Shown here: positions 24,863 through 32,997 of the stretch, piece after piece
Position numbering within the stretch: position 1 is the first letter of the stretch
Layout: every line of letters starts with the position of its first letter
Assembly (NCBI GenBank): GCA_016288005.1
Contig: JAEEXY010000024.1
Span: 1 to 40,060 of the forward strand
Origin: Lachnospiraceae bacterium
GTDB lineage: Bacteria; Bacillota; Clostridia; Lachnospirales; Lachnospiraceae
Reading direction: 5' to 3'
DNA length: 40,060 bases
The notes under the pieces: model-generated
The model's database searches: none
What the model saw: only the letters and a program-made list of their open reading frames with translations
Told to the model about the DNA's origin: nothing
Program-made: the position numbers and the translations under genes

Positions 24863-25870
24863 ATGAGATTCAACCTAAGGCACTGCGTCTGGGAGATCAC
24901 CCTCGGCTGCTGCTTTTCCTGCAAATACTGCGGCTCTTCCGCAGACGGCAAAAAGCGCAAGAATGAGCTCACTACCGAGGAATGCATAGATGTGGCAAGA
25001 CAGCTTAAAAGCCTCGGCTGCCGCCGCGTATCGCTGATAGGCGGCGAAGTTTTCATGCGCAATGACTGGTCTGCGATCGTAGACGCGCTCACCTCCCGCG
25101 GCATCAAGACCTGCATCATCACCAACGGTTTTTTGTTCAAGGATGAGCACATCGAGCGCCTTAAAGAGGTTAATATCGAGTCGGTCGCCGTGTCTTTGGA
25201 CGGCCCCCGCGAGGTTCATGACAAATACAGACAGGAGGGCAGCTACGATCGCGCAGTCCGCGCCATAAACATGCTCTCGGCCGCAGGCATCCCTGTTTCC
25301 GTGATTTCTACGCTGAACAGCGAGAATGCCGCTCAGCTCGAAGGCTTCTACCCCATCGTTTCCTCGTTCGATATCTTCGCATGGCAGATCCAGGCCTGCT
25401 CTCCGATGGGCAACGCGGCCAAAGCAGGCATCGATTACGCCTTTGATTTCGGCGAGGTCATACGCTTTGTCGAGATGCATATGTACAGTGCGCCCTTCGC
25501 TATGGGCATCGCGCACAACATCGGTTACTATACAGAGGGCGAGCCCTATCTGCGCGGCAATTTTAACGGCGCCCCCTTCCGCGGCTGCACCGCCGGTCTC
25601 GACGGCATCGGCATCGACAGCATCGGCAATGTCCGCGGCTGCGAATCGATGTACGACGACTGCTTTATCGAGGGGAATCTCCGCGAAAAGACTCTCGCCG
25701 ATATCTGGAACAACCCCGACGGCTTCGCATACAACCGCAAATTCACACCCGACCTTCTCACAGGCAAATGCAAAGCCTGCGACAAAGCAAAATACTGTGC
25801 CGCAGGCTGCAGATCATATAATCATTTCGTGTACGGAAAGCTCTACGAGTCACCGTTCTGCGCGAGATAA
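24863..25870 (+). CDS. Radical SAM/SPASM-domain protein
   Basis: 335 aa. The iron-sulfur motif GCCFSCKYC gives CxxxCxxC at about residues 17-24, then GGEVFMR (GGE motif), ITNGF and VAVSLDGP. The C-terminal SPASM-type region has cysteines in GCTAGLDGIGIDS, RGCESMYDD, and the cluster CKACDKAKYCAAGC ending in SPFC, so one or two auxiliary clusters are expected. The family includes peptide-modifying enzymes, sulfatase maturases and heme-modifying proteins. There is no N-terminal peptide-recognition (RRE) domain. AGGAGG lies 7-8 nt before the ATG at 24863; an upstream in-frame ATG has no ribosome site. Action on the VYAGP-repeat protein is inferred from adjacency only. Confidence 0.88.
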   Translation: MRFNLRHCVWEITLGCCFSCKYCGSSADGKKRKNELTTEECIDVARQLKSLGCRRVSLIGGEVFMRNDWSAIVDALTSRGIKTCIITNGFLFKDEHIERLKEVNIESVAVSLDGPREVHDKYRQEGSYDRAVRAINMLSAAGIPVSVISTLNSENAAQLEGFYPIVSSFDIFAWQIQACSPMGNAAKAGIDYAFDFGEVIRFVEMHMYSAPFAMGIAHNIGYYTEGEPYLRGNFNGAPFRGCTAGLDGIGIDSIGNVRGCESMYDDCFIEGNLREKTLADIWNNPDGFAYNRKFTPDLLTGKCKACDKAKYCAAGCRSYNHFVYGKLYESPFCAR

Positions 25871-25874
25871 AAAG

Positions 25875-25905
25875 GACAAAGGGACGGTTCTTCCGTCCCC
25901 TTGTC
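25875..25905. repeat. Short palindrome sharing the GGGACGGTTCTTC core
   Basis: Arms 25875-25887 and 25893-25905 pair with one mismatch around TTCTT. It lies between two convergent genes (7 nt before the uxaC end) and carries the same core as the large palindrome at 13896-13997, so both belong to one repeat family and may act as two-way terminators. Confidence 0.8.
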
Positions 25906-25912
25906 TTACACA

Positions 25913-27316
25913 TCAAAATCCGAAATATCTCTTCGCATTGTTATATGAGATATCCTGTACGATCTTTCCGAGGAGCTCCTCGTCCCAAGGATACTCTCCG
26001 TTCTCCACGAATCCGGCGATCAGGTTGCACATGATGCGGCGGAAATACTCGTGTCTGGGGTATGAAAGGAAGCTTCTCGAATCGGTCAGCATGCCGATGA
26101 AGTTGCCGAGCACGCCTTCGTTGGCGAGGGACTTCATCTGCGCTTCCATGCCGTCCTTATGGTCATTGAACCACCATGCGGAGCCGTGCTGGATTTTTCC
26201 TACAGCTGTAGAATCCTGAAAGCAGCCCATGATGGTCTCGATAACTGCGTTGTCGTTGGGATCAAGGCTGTAGATGATAGTCTTCGGGAGCTTGTTCTCT
26301 TTGTCGAGCATGTTCAGGAAATCAGCCAGCTGCGGTCCGGGAGCGCCGTTTAAGATGCAGTCGTAACCGGTATCGGGACCGAGCTTAGCGAACATTCTCT
26401 CGTTGTTGTTTCTCTTGCAGCCGTAATGCAGCTGCATAACCCATCCGCGGTCTGCGTATTCCTCACCGAAGAATCCGAGGATATAAGTCTTGTACTGCGC
26501 GATCTCTTCAGCGGTAACGGCCTCGCCCGCATAAGCCTTTTTGAATACGGCATTTGCGATCTCAAAGGATGTGGGTACGCAGGGCGCGTACTCGATGCCG
26601 TGGTCCGCCACGCTGCAGCCGTGCGCCGCAAAGAAATCCATGCGGTTCTTCAGTGCCTTTTTAACGCAGTTCAGGCACGCGATCTCGACGCCTGCCGCCT
26701 CTCCGAGCTTTTTCACATAGGCCGCGAACTCGGGCTTTTCGATATTAACAACCTTGTCGGGACGCCATGCGGGGATCACGGTGATGTCAAAGCTCTCGTC
26801 CGCCTTGATCTTCTCATGATATTCGAGCGAGTCGACGGGATCATCGGTCGTGCATACGAGCTTTACATTCGACATCTTCATCATGCCGCGCGCGGTAAAT
26901 CCGGGCTCGGCAAGCTTCGCGTTGCAGAGGTTCCATACCTCCTCCGCGGTCTTTGAATTCAGCACGCCCTCATATCCGAAGAAGCGTCTGAGCTCTAAGT
27001 GGCTCCACTGGAATACGGGATTGCCGATGCATTTTTCCAGTGTCTCCGCGAATTTGAAGAACTTCTCCTTATCGGGAGCGTCGCCGGTGATATACTTCTC
27101 ATCCACGCCGTTCGCGCGCATCAGGCGCCATTTGTAATGGTCGCCGCCGAGCCATACCTCGGTGATATTTTTGAATTTCCTGTCCTCCCAGATCTCTTTC
27201 GGGATCAGGTGACAATGATAATCGATGATCGGCATCTTTGCCGCATAATTGTGGTAAAGGATCTTCGCCGTCTCGCTGTTCAGGATGAAATCCCTGTCCA
27301 TAAATGCTTTTGCCAT
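25913..27316 (-). CDS. uxaC: Glucuronate/galacturonate isomerase
   Basis: 467 aa, full length. It converts D-glucuronate to D-fructuronate, and D-galacturonate to tagaturonate. Family motifs: FMDRDFILNSETAKILYH, the metal-binding MPIIDYHCHL, WLGGDHYKWRLMRANG, VCTTDDPVDSLEYH, and GMLTDSRSFLSYPRHEYFRRI near the end. GGAGAGG precedes the ATG. It lies 12 nt after kdgK, the last gene of the hexuronate operon. The oxidoreductase and dehydratase (uxaB/uxuB, uxaA/uxuA) are not in the window. Confidence 0.95.
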   Translation of the reverse strand: MAKAFMDRDFILNSETAKILYHNYAAKMPIIDYHCHLIPKEIWEDRKFKNITEVWLGGDHYKWRLMRANGVDEKYITGDAPDKEKFFKFAETLEKCIGNPVFQWSHLELRRFFGYEGVLNSKTAEEVWNLCNAKLAEPGFTARGMMKMSNVKLVCTTDDPVDSLEYHEKIKADESFDITVIPAWRPDKVVNIEKPEFAAYVKKLGEAAGVEIACLNCVKKALKNRMDFFAAHGCSVADHGIEYAPCVPTSFEIANAVFKKAYAGEAVTAEEIAQYKTYILGFFGEEYADRGWVMQLHYGCKRNNNERMFAKLGPDTGYDCILNGAPGPQLADFLNMLDKENKLPKTIIYSLDPNDNAVIETIMGCFQDSTAVGKIQHGSAWWFNDHKDGMEAQMKSLANEGVLGNFIGMLTDSRSFLSYPRHEYFRRIMCNLIAGFVENGEYPWDEELLGKIVQDISYNNAKRYFGF

Positions 27317-27328
27317 GCTAACCTCTCC

Positions 27329-28351
27329 TTATCTCTGAACGCGTCCCGAGCCGTCTCCGCCCGCGAGCTTCTTAACCTCGTCAACGCTTACCATATTGAA
27401 ATCGCCCTCGATGCTGTGCTTTAAGCAGCTCGCAGCAACGGCAAACTCGATGGTCTCCTGGGGAGCGTAATCGTTGAGGCAGGAATAGATGAGGCCTGCG
27501 CCGAACGAATCTCCGCCGCCTACGCGGTCAACGATGTGGATGCGGTAGGTCTTGCTGAAGTAGTAATCACTTCCGTCGTAGAGCATGGCTGCCCAGTCGT
27601 TGTCATTTGCCGAGATAGAACCGCGCAGCGTGATAGCGACTTTCTTGAAGCCGAAGCGGTCAGCCAGCTGCTTTGCAACGTCCTTGTAGCCCTCATGGTT
27701 AACCTTGCCTGTGGTAACGTCAGTATTCGATGCCTTGATGCCGAATACGTCGTCGGCATCCTGCTCATTTGCGATGCATACGTCAACGTACTGCATGAGC
27801 TCGCCCATGACCTGTCCGGCCTTTTCCTTGCTCCAGAGCTTATTGCGGTAGTTGAGGTCGCAGCTGATCGTAACGCCCTTTGCCTTGGCTGCCTTGCACG
27901 CCGCTAAGCAGATCTGTGCACAGTTGTCGCTGAGAGCGGGTGTGATGCCTGTGAAATGGAACCAGTCGGTTCCCTCAAAAATGTCGTCCCAGTCGAAATC
28001 ATCGAGCGATGCAGTCGCGATCGATGAACCCGCACGATCGTAGATAACCTTCGAAGGTCTCTGGCTCGCGCCCTTCTCGAGGAAGTAGATGCCTACTCTG
28101 TCGCCGCCGCGAACGATGTCGTCGGTGTCAACGCCGAACTGACGGAGGGAATTGATGCCTGCCTGTCCGATCTCGTGCTTGGGAAGCTTTGTGACAAATG
28201 CCGCGTCAACGCCGAAATTTGCCAGCGAAACTGCTACGTTGGCCTCACCGCCGCCGTAGGTAGCGCCGTACTTATCGGCCTGTACAAAACGATAATATCC
28301 TTCGGGTGCGAGTCTTAACATGATCTCGCCGAATGTAACCACTCTTTTCAT
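27329..28351 (-). CDS. kdgK: 2-dehydro-3-deoxygluconate kinase (PfkB family)
   Basis: 340 aa. It phosphorylates KDG to KDPG. PfkB features: TFGEIMLRLAPEGYYRFVQ, GGGEANVAVSLANFG, and the C-terminal signature VDRVGGGDSFGAGLIY, with the catalytic Asp in GGGDSF. The N-terminal LRL.P.GY.R motif is typical for the KDG kinase branch. The ATG at 28351 is chosen because AAGGAGG lies about 8 nt upstream. It is 27 nt after eda and 12 nt before uxaC. Confidence 0.93.
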   Translation of the reverse strand: MKRVVTFGEIMLRLAPEGYYRFVQADKYGATYGGGEANVAVSLANFGVDAAFVTKLPKHEIGQAGINSLRQFGVDTDDIVRGGDRVGIYFLEKGASQRPSKVIYDRAGSSIATASLDDFDWDDIFEGTDWFHFTGITPALSDNCAQICLAACKAAKAKGVTISCDLNYRNKLWSKEKAGQVMGELMQYVDVCIANEQDADDVFGIKASNTDVTTGKVNHEGYKDVAKQLADRFGFKKVAITLRGSISANDNDWAAMLYDGSDYYFSKTYRIHIVDRVGGGDSFGAGLIYSCLNDYAPQETIEFAVAASCLKHSIEGDFNMVSVDEVKKLAGGDGSGRVQR

Positions 28352-28378
28352 GATCTGTCCTCCTTTTTGAAAACACAC

Positions 28379-29341
28379 TTATTTCTGAACAACGTGTACC
28401 GCAAAGCCTCCGAACTCGCCCTCGAGATAGATGGCCTTGATGTTGCCCTTTTCATCCTTCTTGGCCGAATCAGCGTTGAACTTCGCGCCGCGCTGCTCGA
28501 GATGATACATCGCGCGCTCAACCGAATTTGTCCTGATCGCGATATGTCCCATGGTGCCGAGATACTTTGACTTCATGAGCTCTACGCCGCTGCCCGCGAA
28601 AATGGAGCTGTTGCCGTCCTTACGGGCGAAACCGAACAGCTTTGCGAAGCAGTCCGCTGTATTTGCAGCATCGGACTCGCTGTCCAGATTAACGCCGACA
28701 TGAGCCACCTCAAAGCCGAGGATGGTCTCAACGGCCTCTCTCGAAAGCCTCGTGATCTCGTCGAAATTGCCCGCCGCGATAAGCTTCTTGTCTACCATCC
28801 AGCTGCCGCCGCATGCGAGCACCTTGTTGAATGAGAGATAATTGTTGATATTGCCTGCATTGATGCCGCCCGTGGGCATGAACTTGACTCCGCCGTAAGG
28901 CGCGCTCATGGCCTTGATCATCGCGATGCCGCCGGAAGCCTCCGCAGGGAAGAACTTAACCACCTCAAGTCCGTACTCGAGCGCGATCTCGACATCCGAG
29001 GGAGTCGAGCATCCGGGAGTAACGGGGATACCCTTATTTACACAGTATTCAACTACCTTGGGATTAAGTCCGGGGCTGACGATGAACTTTGCTCCCGCAG
29101 CAACCGCGCGGTCAACCTGCTCTGTCGTGAGCACGGTTCCTGCGCCCGTGAGCATCTCGGGGAGCTCTCTCGTTAATGTCCTGATAACCTCTTCTGCAGC
29201 AGCTGTCCTGAATGTAACCTCAGCGCATGCTATGCCGCCCGCCAGCAGCGCTTTGCCCAGAGGCAGCGCGTCTTTCGCATCATCGAGGGCAATGACGGGC
29301 ACAATGCCGATCTTGCCCAGCCTGACCAATACGTCGTTCAT
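28379..29341 (-). CDS. eda: KDPG/KHG aldolase fused to a VOC/glyoxalase-like domain
   Basis: 320 aa against about 210 for a normal KDPG aldolase. Residues 1-205 are the aldolase: catalytic Glu41 in AEVTFR, Schiff-base Lys129 in VVKFFPAE, phosphate-binding MPTGGI and CGGSWMV. It splits KDPG to pyruvate and glyceraldehyde 3-phosphate. From about 211 (FEVAHVGVNLDSES) to the end (GEFGGFAVHVVQK) is a vicinal-oxygen-chelate (glyoxalase/bleomycin) type domain with His at VAHVGVN and MGHIAIR and Glu at YLEGEF. Its role is unknown; it may bind a metal or the substrate. AAGGAGG precedes the ATG. It is the first gene of the hexuronate operon. Confidence 0.9.
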   Translation of the reverse strand: MNDVLVRLGKIGIVPVIALDDAKDALPLGKALLAGGIACAEVTFRTAAAEEVIRTLTRELPEMLTGAGTVLTTEQVDRAVAAGAKFIVSPGLNPKVVEYCVNKGIPVTPGCSTPSDVEIALEYGLEVVKFFPAEASGGIAMIKAMSAPYGGVKFMPTGGINAGNINNYLSFNKVLACGGSWMVDKKLIAAGNFDEITRLSREAVETILGFEVAHVGVNLDSESDAANTADCFAKLFGFARKDGNSSIFAGSGVELMKSKYLGTMGHIAIRTNSVERAMYHLEQRGAKFNADSAKKDEKGNIKAIYLEGEFGGFAVHVVQK

Positions 29342-29359
29342 TTTGTAACCTCCTTAATC

Positions 29360-29376
29360 GTTTCGTATAGTGAAAC
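29360..29376. promoter_or_regulatory. Palindrome in the eda leader, candidate operator
   Basis: GTTTC (29360-29364) and GAAAC (29372-29376) with 7 nt between, about 20-35 nt after the predicted eda RNA start. It could be a roadblock site for the divergent IclR-type regulator or another repressor. Confidence 0.45.
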
Positions 29377-29400
29377 TCTGTTTTGCTCTATGATACTTCG

Positions 29401-29429
29401 ATTATATAACCAACACCGATAAATGTCAA
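29401..29429 (-). promoter_or_regulatory. Consensus promoter of the eda-kdgK-uxaC operon
   Basis: Minus strand: TTGACA (29429-29424), exactly 17 nt, TATAAT (29406-29401). A perfect sigma-A match; such a strong promoter normally requires repression. Confidence 0.9.
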
Positions 29430-29456
29430 GAATTCCCTATATACCCTTGTGTTTTA

Positions 29457-29500
29457 TATAATCTAATGCTAATATTAAAATGTGGTTTCACAATGTGGAA
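29457..29500 (+). promoter_or_regulatory. iclR promoter -10 and imperfect palindrome
   Basis: TATAAT (29457-29462) lies about 63 nt before the iclR start, with no clear -35. TTTCACA-A-TGTGGAA (29486-29500) is palindromic at 6 of 7 pairs and fits the TTCCA/TGGAA-type sites of IclR regulators; it lies just downstream of the -10, consistent with autorepression. Confidence 0.45.
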
Positions 29501-29524
29501 TTATCTATGAAGGAAGCATCAGAA

Positions 29525-30307
29525 ATGGATACAAAAACTACCAATCCGATCCAGTCCGCGGACAGGATCTTTGCGATCCTTGAGGCGCTCGCGGATCACG
29601 GATCCATGAGGATCATCGATCTGAGTGAGCTGCTCGAGCTCCATAAAAGCACCGTACACCGTCTCCTCGCATCGCTCATCAGCATGGGCTATGTCACGCA
29701 GAACGAGCAGACCGGCGCATATGCCCTTACTTTCAAACTGGTCGAGATGTCGGGAAAGATACTTAAAAACACCGATATCCTGAGTCTTGTCAGGCCCTAC
29801 GCCGAGCAGCTCAGCAACGCCTGCGACGAGACCGTGCATTTTGTCAAAAAGACCGGGAGCAACGTTCTATATATTGAAAAGCTCGAATCCCAGTCGGTCA
29901 AGGCGCGCTCATTCCGCCTGTCATCACAGGTCGGACTCACCCGCCCTATGTACTGTTCAGCGGTCGGAAAGGTCATTCTCGCATATCTTCCCGCCGAAGA
30001 AGTTAAGTCTATATGGGATTCTTCCGATATAGTGAAAAAGACGGATTATACGATAACGGATTTTAAGACCCTAAGAAAGGAGCTTGAACTGATCCGTACC
30101 AGAGGCTATGCTCTGGACAACGAGGAAAACGAGCTGGGCATCAGATGCATAGCCGTTCCTGTTTTCGATTACCATGACACCCCGCAATACGCCCTCAGTG
30201 TTTCCACACTGGTGAGCAGGATGCCCGATGAGCGTCTCGAGAGTCTCTCTGCGCAGCTGCTTTCGACTGCCCGCGATATTTCACGGGTTTTGGGTCACAA
30301 AGAATAA
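29525..30307 (+). CDS. IclR-family regulator, probably of hexuronate catabolism (KdgR-like)
   Basis: 260 aa. N-terminal winged helix: SADRIFAILEALADHGSMRIIDLSELLELHKSTVHRLLASLISMGYV, spread over about residues 10-58. The C-terminal ligand domain has SNACDETVHFVKKTGSNVLYIEKLES, PMYCSAVGKVILAYLP and the Cys/Asp/Ala motif ENELGIRCIAVPVFDY. The ATG at 29525 with AAGGA about 10 nt upstream is preferred; a start at 29510 or 29480 is possible but has weaker ribosome sites. Divergent from eda-kdgK-uxaC, so it likely senses KDG or KDPG; family members include KdgR. It is 21 nt from the HD-GYP gene and may be co-transcribed with it. Confidence 0.88.
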   Translation: MDTKTTNPIQSADRIFAILEALADHGSMRIIDLSELLELHKSTVHRLLASLISMGYVTQNEQTGAYALTFKLVEMSGKILKNTDILSLVRPYAEQLSNACDETVHFVKKTGSNVLYIEKLESQSVKARSFRLSSQVGLTRPMYCSAVGKVILAYLPAEEVKSIWDSSDIVKKTDYTITDFKTLRKELELIRTRGYALDNEENELGIRCIAVPVFDYHDTPQYALSVSTLVSRMPDERLESLSAQLLSTARDISRVLGHKE

Positions 30308-30328
30308 CCATCAGGAGGTATTTCCCCC

Positions 30329-31426
30329 ATGGATATGAAACGTATAAATATCACCGAAGCCGCACCGGGCATGCTTGTCGCGGAGGACATCCTCAACAGT
30401 GCCAACCAGCTGATCGTCCCCAAGAACTCGGCGCTCACGGACAAGGCTATTGCCCGTATGCGTTTCCATATGATAGGCAGCTTCCGTATCTTTGTCGAGG
30501 ACGGTGAGGCTCCCGCAAAGCCCGAGCCCGTTCCGTCGGGCGCAGAGCCTTCTTATTTCGATAAGCTCCGCGATACCCCGGAGTTCATCGCGTACAGCGG
30601 TTCCTTCAACAATACCGTCTCCGTAATGGAGGAAGAGTTCAAAAAGATGCTCGACGGCAAAACCATCGCCGACACGGAGACTCTTACCGCCGCGACCACA
30701 AACCTGAGGGCTTCCTGCCGTACCGGCATTCAGGTATTCGACCTGCTCCACTGCTTCCGCGAGTACGACGACATCACCTACGCGCATTCGCTGAATGTTT
30801 CGCTGATCTGCGCCGTTGAGGGCGAGTGGCTCGGTTTCAGCGACAAGGACATCCAGGTCCTGATCCAGTGCGGTCTCTACCATGATGTCGGAAAGATGAT
30901 GATCCCGAAGTCGATCCTCGACAAGACCACACCACTTACTCCCGATGAGAAAAAAACCGTCGAGAGCCACACTGTCCAGGGCTACAATTTCCTCAAGGAC
31001 AAGGACCTCGACAACCGCATCAAGCTCAGCGCGGTCATGCATCACGAACGCTGCGACGGCAGCGGCTATCCGATGAACCTGACTGCCGACAAGATCGACA
31101 ATTTCGCAAAGATCGTCGCGATCGCCGATGTGTATGAGGCTATGACGAGCCCGCGCGCCTACCGCAAGGCAAAGTGTCCTTTCGAGGTAATGCGCATGTT
31201 TGAGAGCGAGGGTCTCTCGCATTTCGATCCCAAGTACCTGATGGTATTCATGGAAAACATCACCCAGAGTTACATGGGCACCCATGTCCGCTTAAACGAC
31301 GGCACGGTCGGCACCATCGTCTACATCAACAAGCTCTGCTACTCAAAGCCTCTGATCCAGACAAGCGACGGTGATTACATCGATCTGTCAAAGCAGAACC
31401 GCCTGTATATCGAAGCGATGCTGTAA
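30329..31426 (+). CDS. HD-GYP domain protein, likely cyclic-di-GMP phosphodiesterase
   Basis: 365 aa. An N-terminal DUF3391-like segment (ITEAAPGMLVAEDILNSANQLI), a linker, then the HD-GYP domain: HSLNVSLI, HD at His185/Asp186 in LYHDVGKMMIPKSIL, HHERCDGSGYP (about 238-248), and ADVYEAMTSPRAYR. All metal ligands and the GYP loop are intact. There is no receiver or membrane part, so it is cytosolic. AGGAGG precedes the ATG. It starts 21 nt after iclR, and a palindromic terminator follows. Confidence 0.92.
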   Translation: MDMKRINITEAAPGMLVAEDILNSANQLIVPKNSALTDKAIARMRFHMIGSFRIFVEDGEAPAKPEPVPSGAEPSYFDKLRDTPEFIAYSGSFNNTVSVMEEEFKKMLDGKTIADTETLTAATTNLRASCRTGIQVFDLLHCFREYDDITYAHSLNVSLICAVEGEWLGFSDKDIQVLIQCGLYHDVGKMMIPKSILDKTTPLTPDEKKTVESHTVQGYNFLKDKDLDNRIKLSAVMHHERCDGSGYPMNLTADKIDNFAKIVAIADVYEAMTSPRAYRKAKCPFEVMRMFESEGLSHFDPKYLMVFMENITQSYMGTHVRLNDGTVGTIVYINKLCYSKPLIQTSDGDYIDLSKQNRLYIEAML

Positions 31427-31433
31427 ATAAAAC

Positions 31434-31472
31434 GGTGCCTGTCACCATTAATGGTGACAGGCACCTATTTTT
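31434..31472 (+). terminator. Perfect 32-bp palindrome plus T-run
   Basis: GGTGCCTGTCACC and GGTGACAGGCACC arms (31434-31449 and 31450-31465, centre ATTAAT) with zero mismatches, followed by TATTTTTT. A strong terminator for the HD-GYP gene, placed 13 nt before the convergent murA end. The GTGCCTGTCACC element is, to my knowledge, recurrent in Firmicutes genomes, so it may also be a dispersed repeat. Confidence 0.9.
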
Positions 31473-31485
31473 TACAATCTTAATA

Positions 31486-32781
31486 TCAGCCCGCCTTAAG
31501 CTTGAACTTCTGGATAGCCTTTGTATCGCTGTCCTCGACTCTCTCTATCATGGCTCCGAGCTCCTTGAGCTTAACCTCAAAGTGCTCATAGCCTCTCTCT
31601 ATGTATTCAACCTGCTCAACAATGGTGAATCCCTCCGCCGCGAGTCCCGCAATAACGAGTGCCGCGCCCGCGCGAAGGTCAGGTGAGCAAACCGTAGCTC
31701 CGGTAAGCTTCTCCACACCGTTGATGATCGCGGTATTGCCTTCGACTTTAATGCTCGCTCCCATTCTGGTGAGCTCATCTACGTACTTGAATCTGTTCTC
31801 GAAAATGCTCTCCGTAACAATGCTCGTGCCAACGCTGAATGCCAGCGCCGCAGTCATCTGAGGCTGCATATCCGTCGGGAATCCGGGATATACGAGTGTC
31901 TTGAGCTGTGTATTTCCGAGTCTCTTATTCGCGATAACCCTGATGGAGTCATCGTCCTCTGTAACCTCGCAGCCGATCTCGAGAAGCTTGGCCGTAATGG
32001 CCTCAAGATGCTTCGGGATAACGTTCCTGATAAGAACATCGCCGTGTGTGGCCGCAGCCGCAAGCATGAATGTACCTGCCTCGATCTGATCGGGAATGAT
32101 CGAATAGGTGCTGCCGTGCAGGCTCTCAACGCCGCGGATCCTGATAACATCGGTTCCTGCGCCCTTGATGTTGGCGCCCATGCTGTTGAGGAAGTTCGCG
32201 ACATCTACGACATGGGGCTCCTTTGCGCAGTTCTCGAGGATGGTCTGACCCTCCGCAAGAACCGAAGCCAGCATAACGTTGATCGTTGCGCCTACCGAAA
32301 CCAGGTCGAAATAGATATGGTTTCCGATCAGCTTATCTGCCTTGGCGTTAACCATACCGAAGCTGATGTCCACGTCGGCACCGAGTGCCCTGAAGCCCTT
32401 CGTATGCTGCTCGATGGGCCTGCTGCCGATATTGCAGCCGCCCGGGAGCGGAACCTGCGCGCTGCCGCACTTTCCGAGAAGCGCTCCGATAAGATAATAT
32501 GATCCGCGCATCTTGCGCATGCTTTCGTTGTCTACCTCTACGCTGTTGATCGTGCCGACGATCCTCACCGTATGTCTGTCGATCCTGTCAACCACCGCAC
32601 CGATCTCGCGGATGGCATCAAGCAAAACGTTTATATCAAGCACATCGGGAAGGTTCTCGATGATAACAGGCTCATTGGTCATTATTGCTGCCGCAATAAC
32701 TCCGAGCGCCGCATTCTTTGCCCCGTTGATGACAACTTCACCGGCAAGGCTGCGGCCCCCTTTGATAATGTATTGTTCCAT
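31486..32781 (-). CDS. murA: UDP-N-acetylglucosamine 1-carboxyvinyltransferase
   Basis: 431 aa. It transfers enolpyruvate from PEP to UDP-GlcNAc, the first committed step of peptidoglycan synthesis. Motifs: GGRSLAGEVVINGAKNAAL at the N-terminus with the substrate Lys, and the active-site loop PLPGGCNIGSRPIEQH with Cys116, the residue attacked by fosfomycin (so sensitivity is expected). FPTDMQPQMTAAL and the closing DLRAGAALVIAGLAAEG are also present. The gene is alone on its strand; its promoter is at 32898-32871. Firmicutes often have two murA paralogues; which one this is cannot be told. Confidence 0.95.
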   Translation of the reverse strand: MEQYIIKGGRSLAGEVVINGAKNAALGVIAAAIMTNEPVIIENLPDVLDINVLLDAIREIGAVVDRIDRHTVRIVGTINSVEVDNESMRKMRGSYYLIGALLGKCGSAQVPLPGGCNIGSRPIEQHTKGFRALGADVDISFGMVNAKADKLIGNHIYFDLVSVGATINVMLASVLAEGQTILENCAKEPHVVDVANFLNSMGANIKGAGTDVIRIRGVESLHGSTYSIIPDQIEAGTFMLAAAATHGDVLIRNVIPKHLEAITAKLLEIGCEVTEDDDSIRVIANKRLGNTQLKTLVYPGFPTDMQPQMTAALAFSVGTSIVTESIFENRFKYVDELTRMGASIKVEGNTAIINGVEKLTGATVCSPDLRAGAALVIAGLAAEGFTIVEQVEYIERGYEHFEVKLKELGAMIERVEDSDTKAIQKFKLKAG

Positions 32782-32870
32782 TTTCCACCTCTATATGATT
32801 CGTTCCGAAAACGAGTTAATGATCAGCGTGACATAATTCAGACAAAGATGTCAAAATTATGGTTAAAACA

Positions 32871-32898
32871 ATTATAACACAACAGTAGAAAAAGTAAA
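32871..32898 (-). promoter_or_regulatory. murA promoter
   Basis: Minus strand TTTACT (32898-32893), a 16-nt spacer and TATAAT (32876-32871), giving a leader of about 80 nt. Confidence 0.6.
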
Positions 32899-32922
32899 CC
32901 CCTCAGAATGCCCAATCCTGTA

Positions 32923-32950
32923 TTTACTTTTCCCGATTTCGTTGTATAAT
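32923..32950 (+). promoter_or_regulatory. Promoter of the 112-aa gene
   Basis: TTTACT (32923-32928), a 16-nt spacer and TATAAT (32945-32950): the same hexamers and spacing as the divergent murA promoter 25 nt away. Confidence 0.6.
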
Positions 32951-32997
32951 ATTCGCGAAGGCAAAGCCCTACTTTTAGAAAGAAAGGATCAGAACAG

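Noticed and set aside
30311-31285. 324-codon antisense frame inside the HD-GYP gene
   Set aside because: Fully antisense to an intact, motif-complete gene; no ribosome site.
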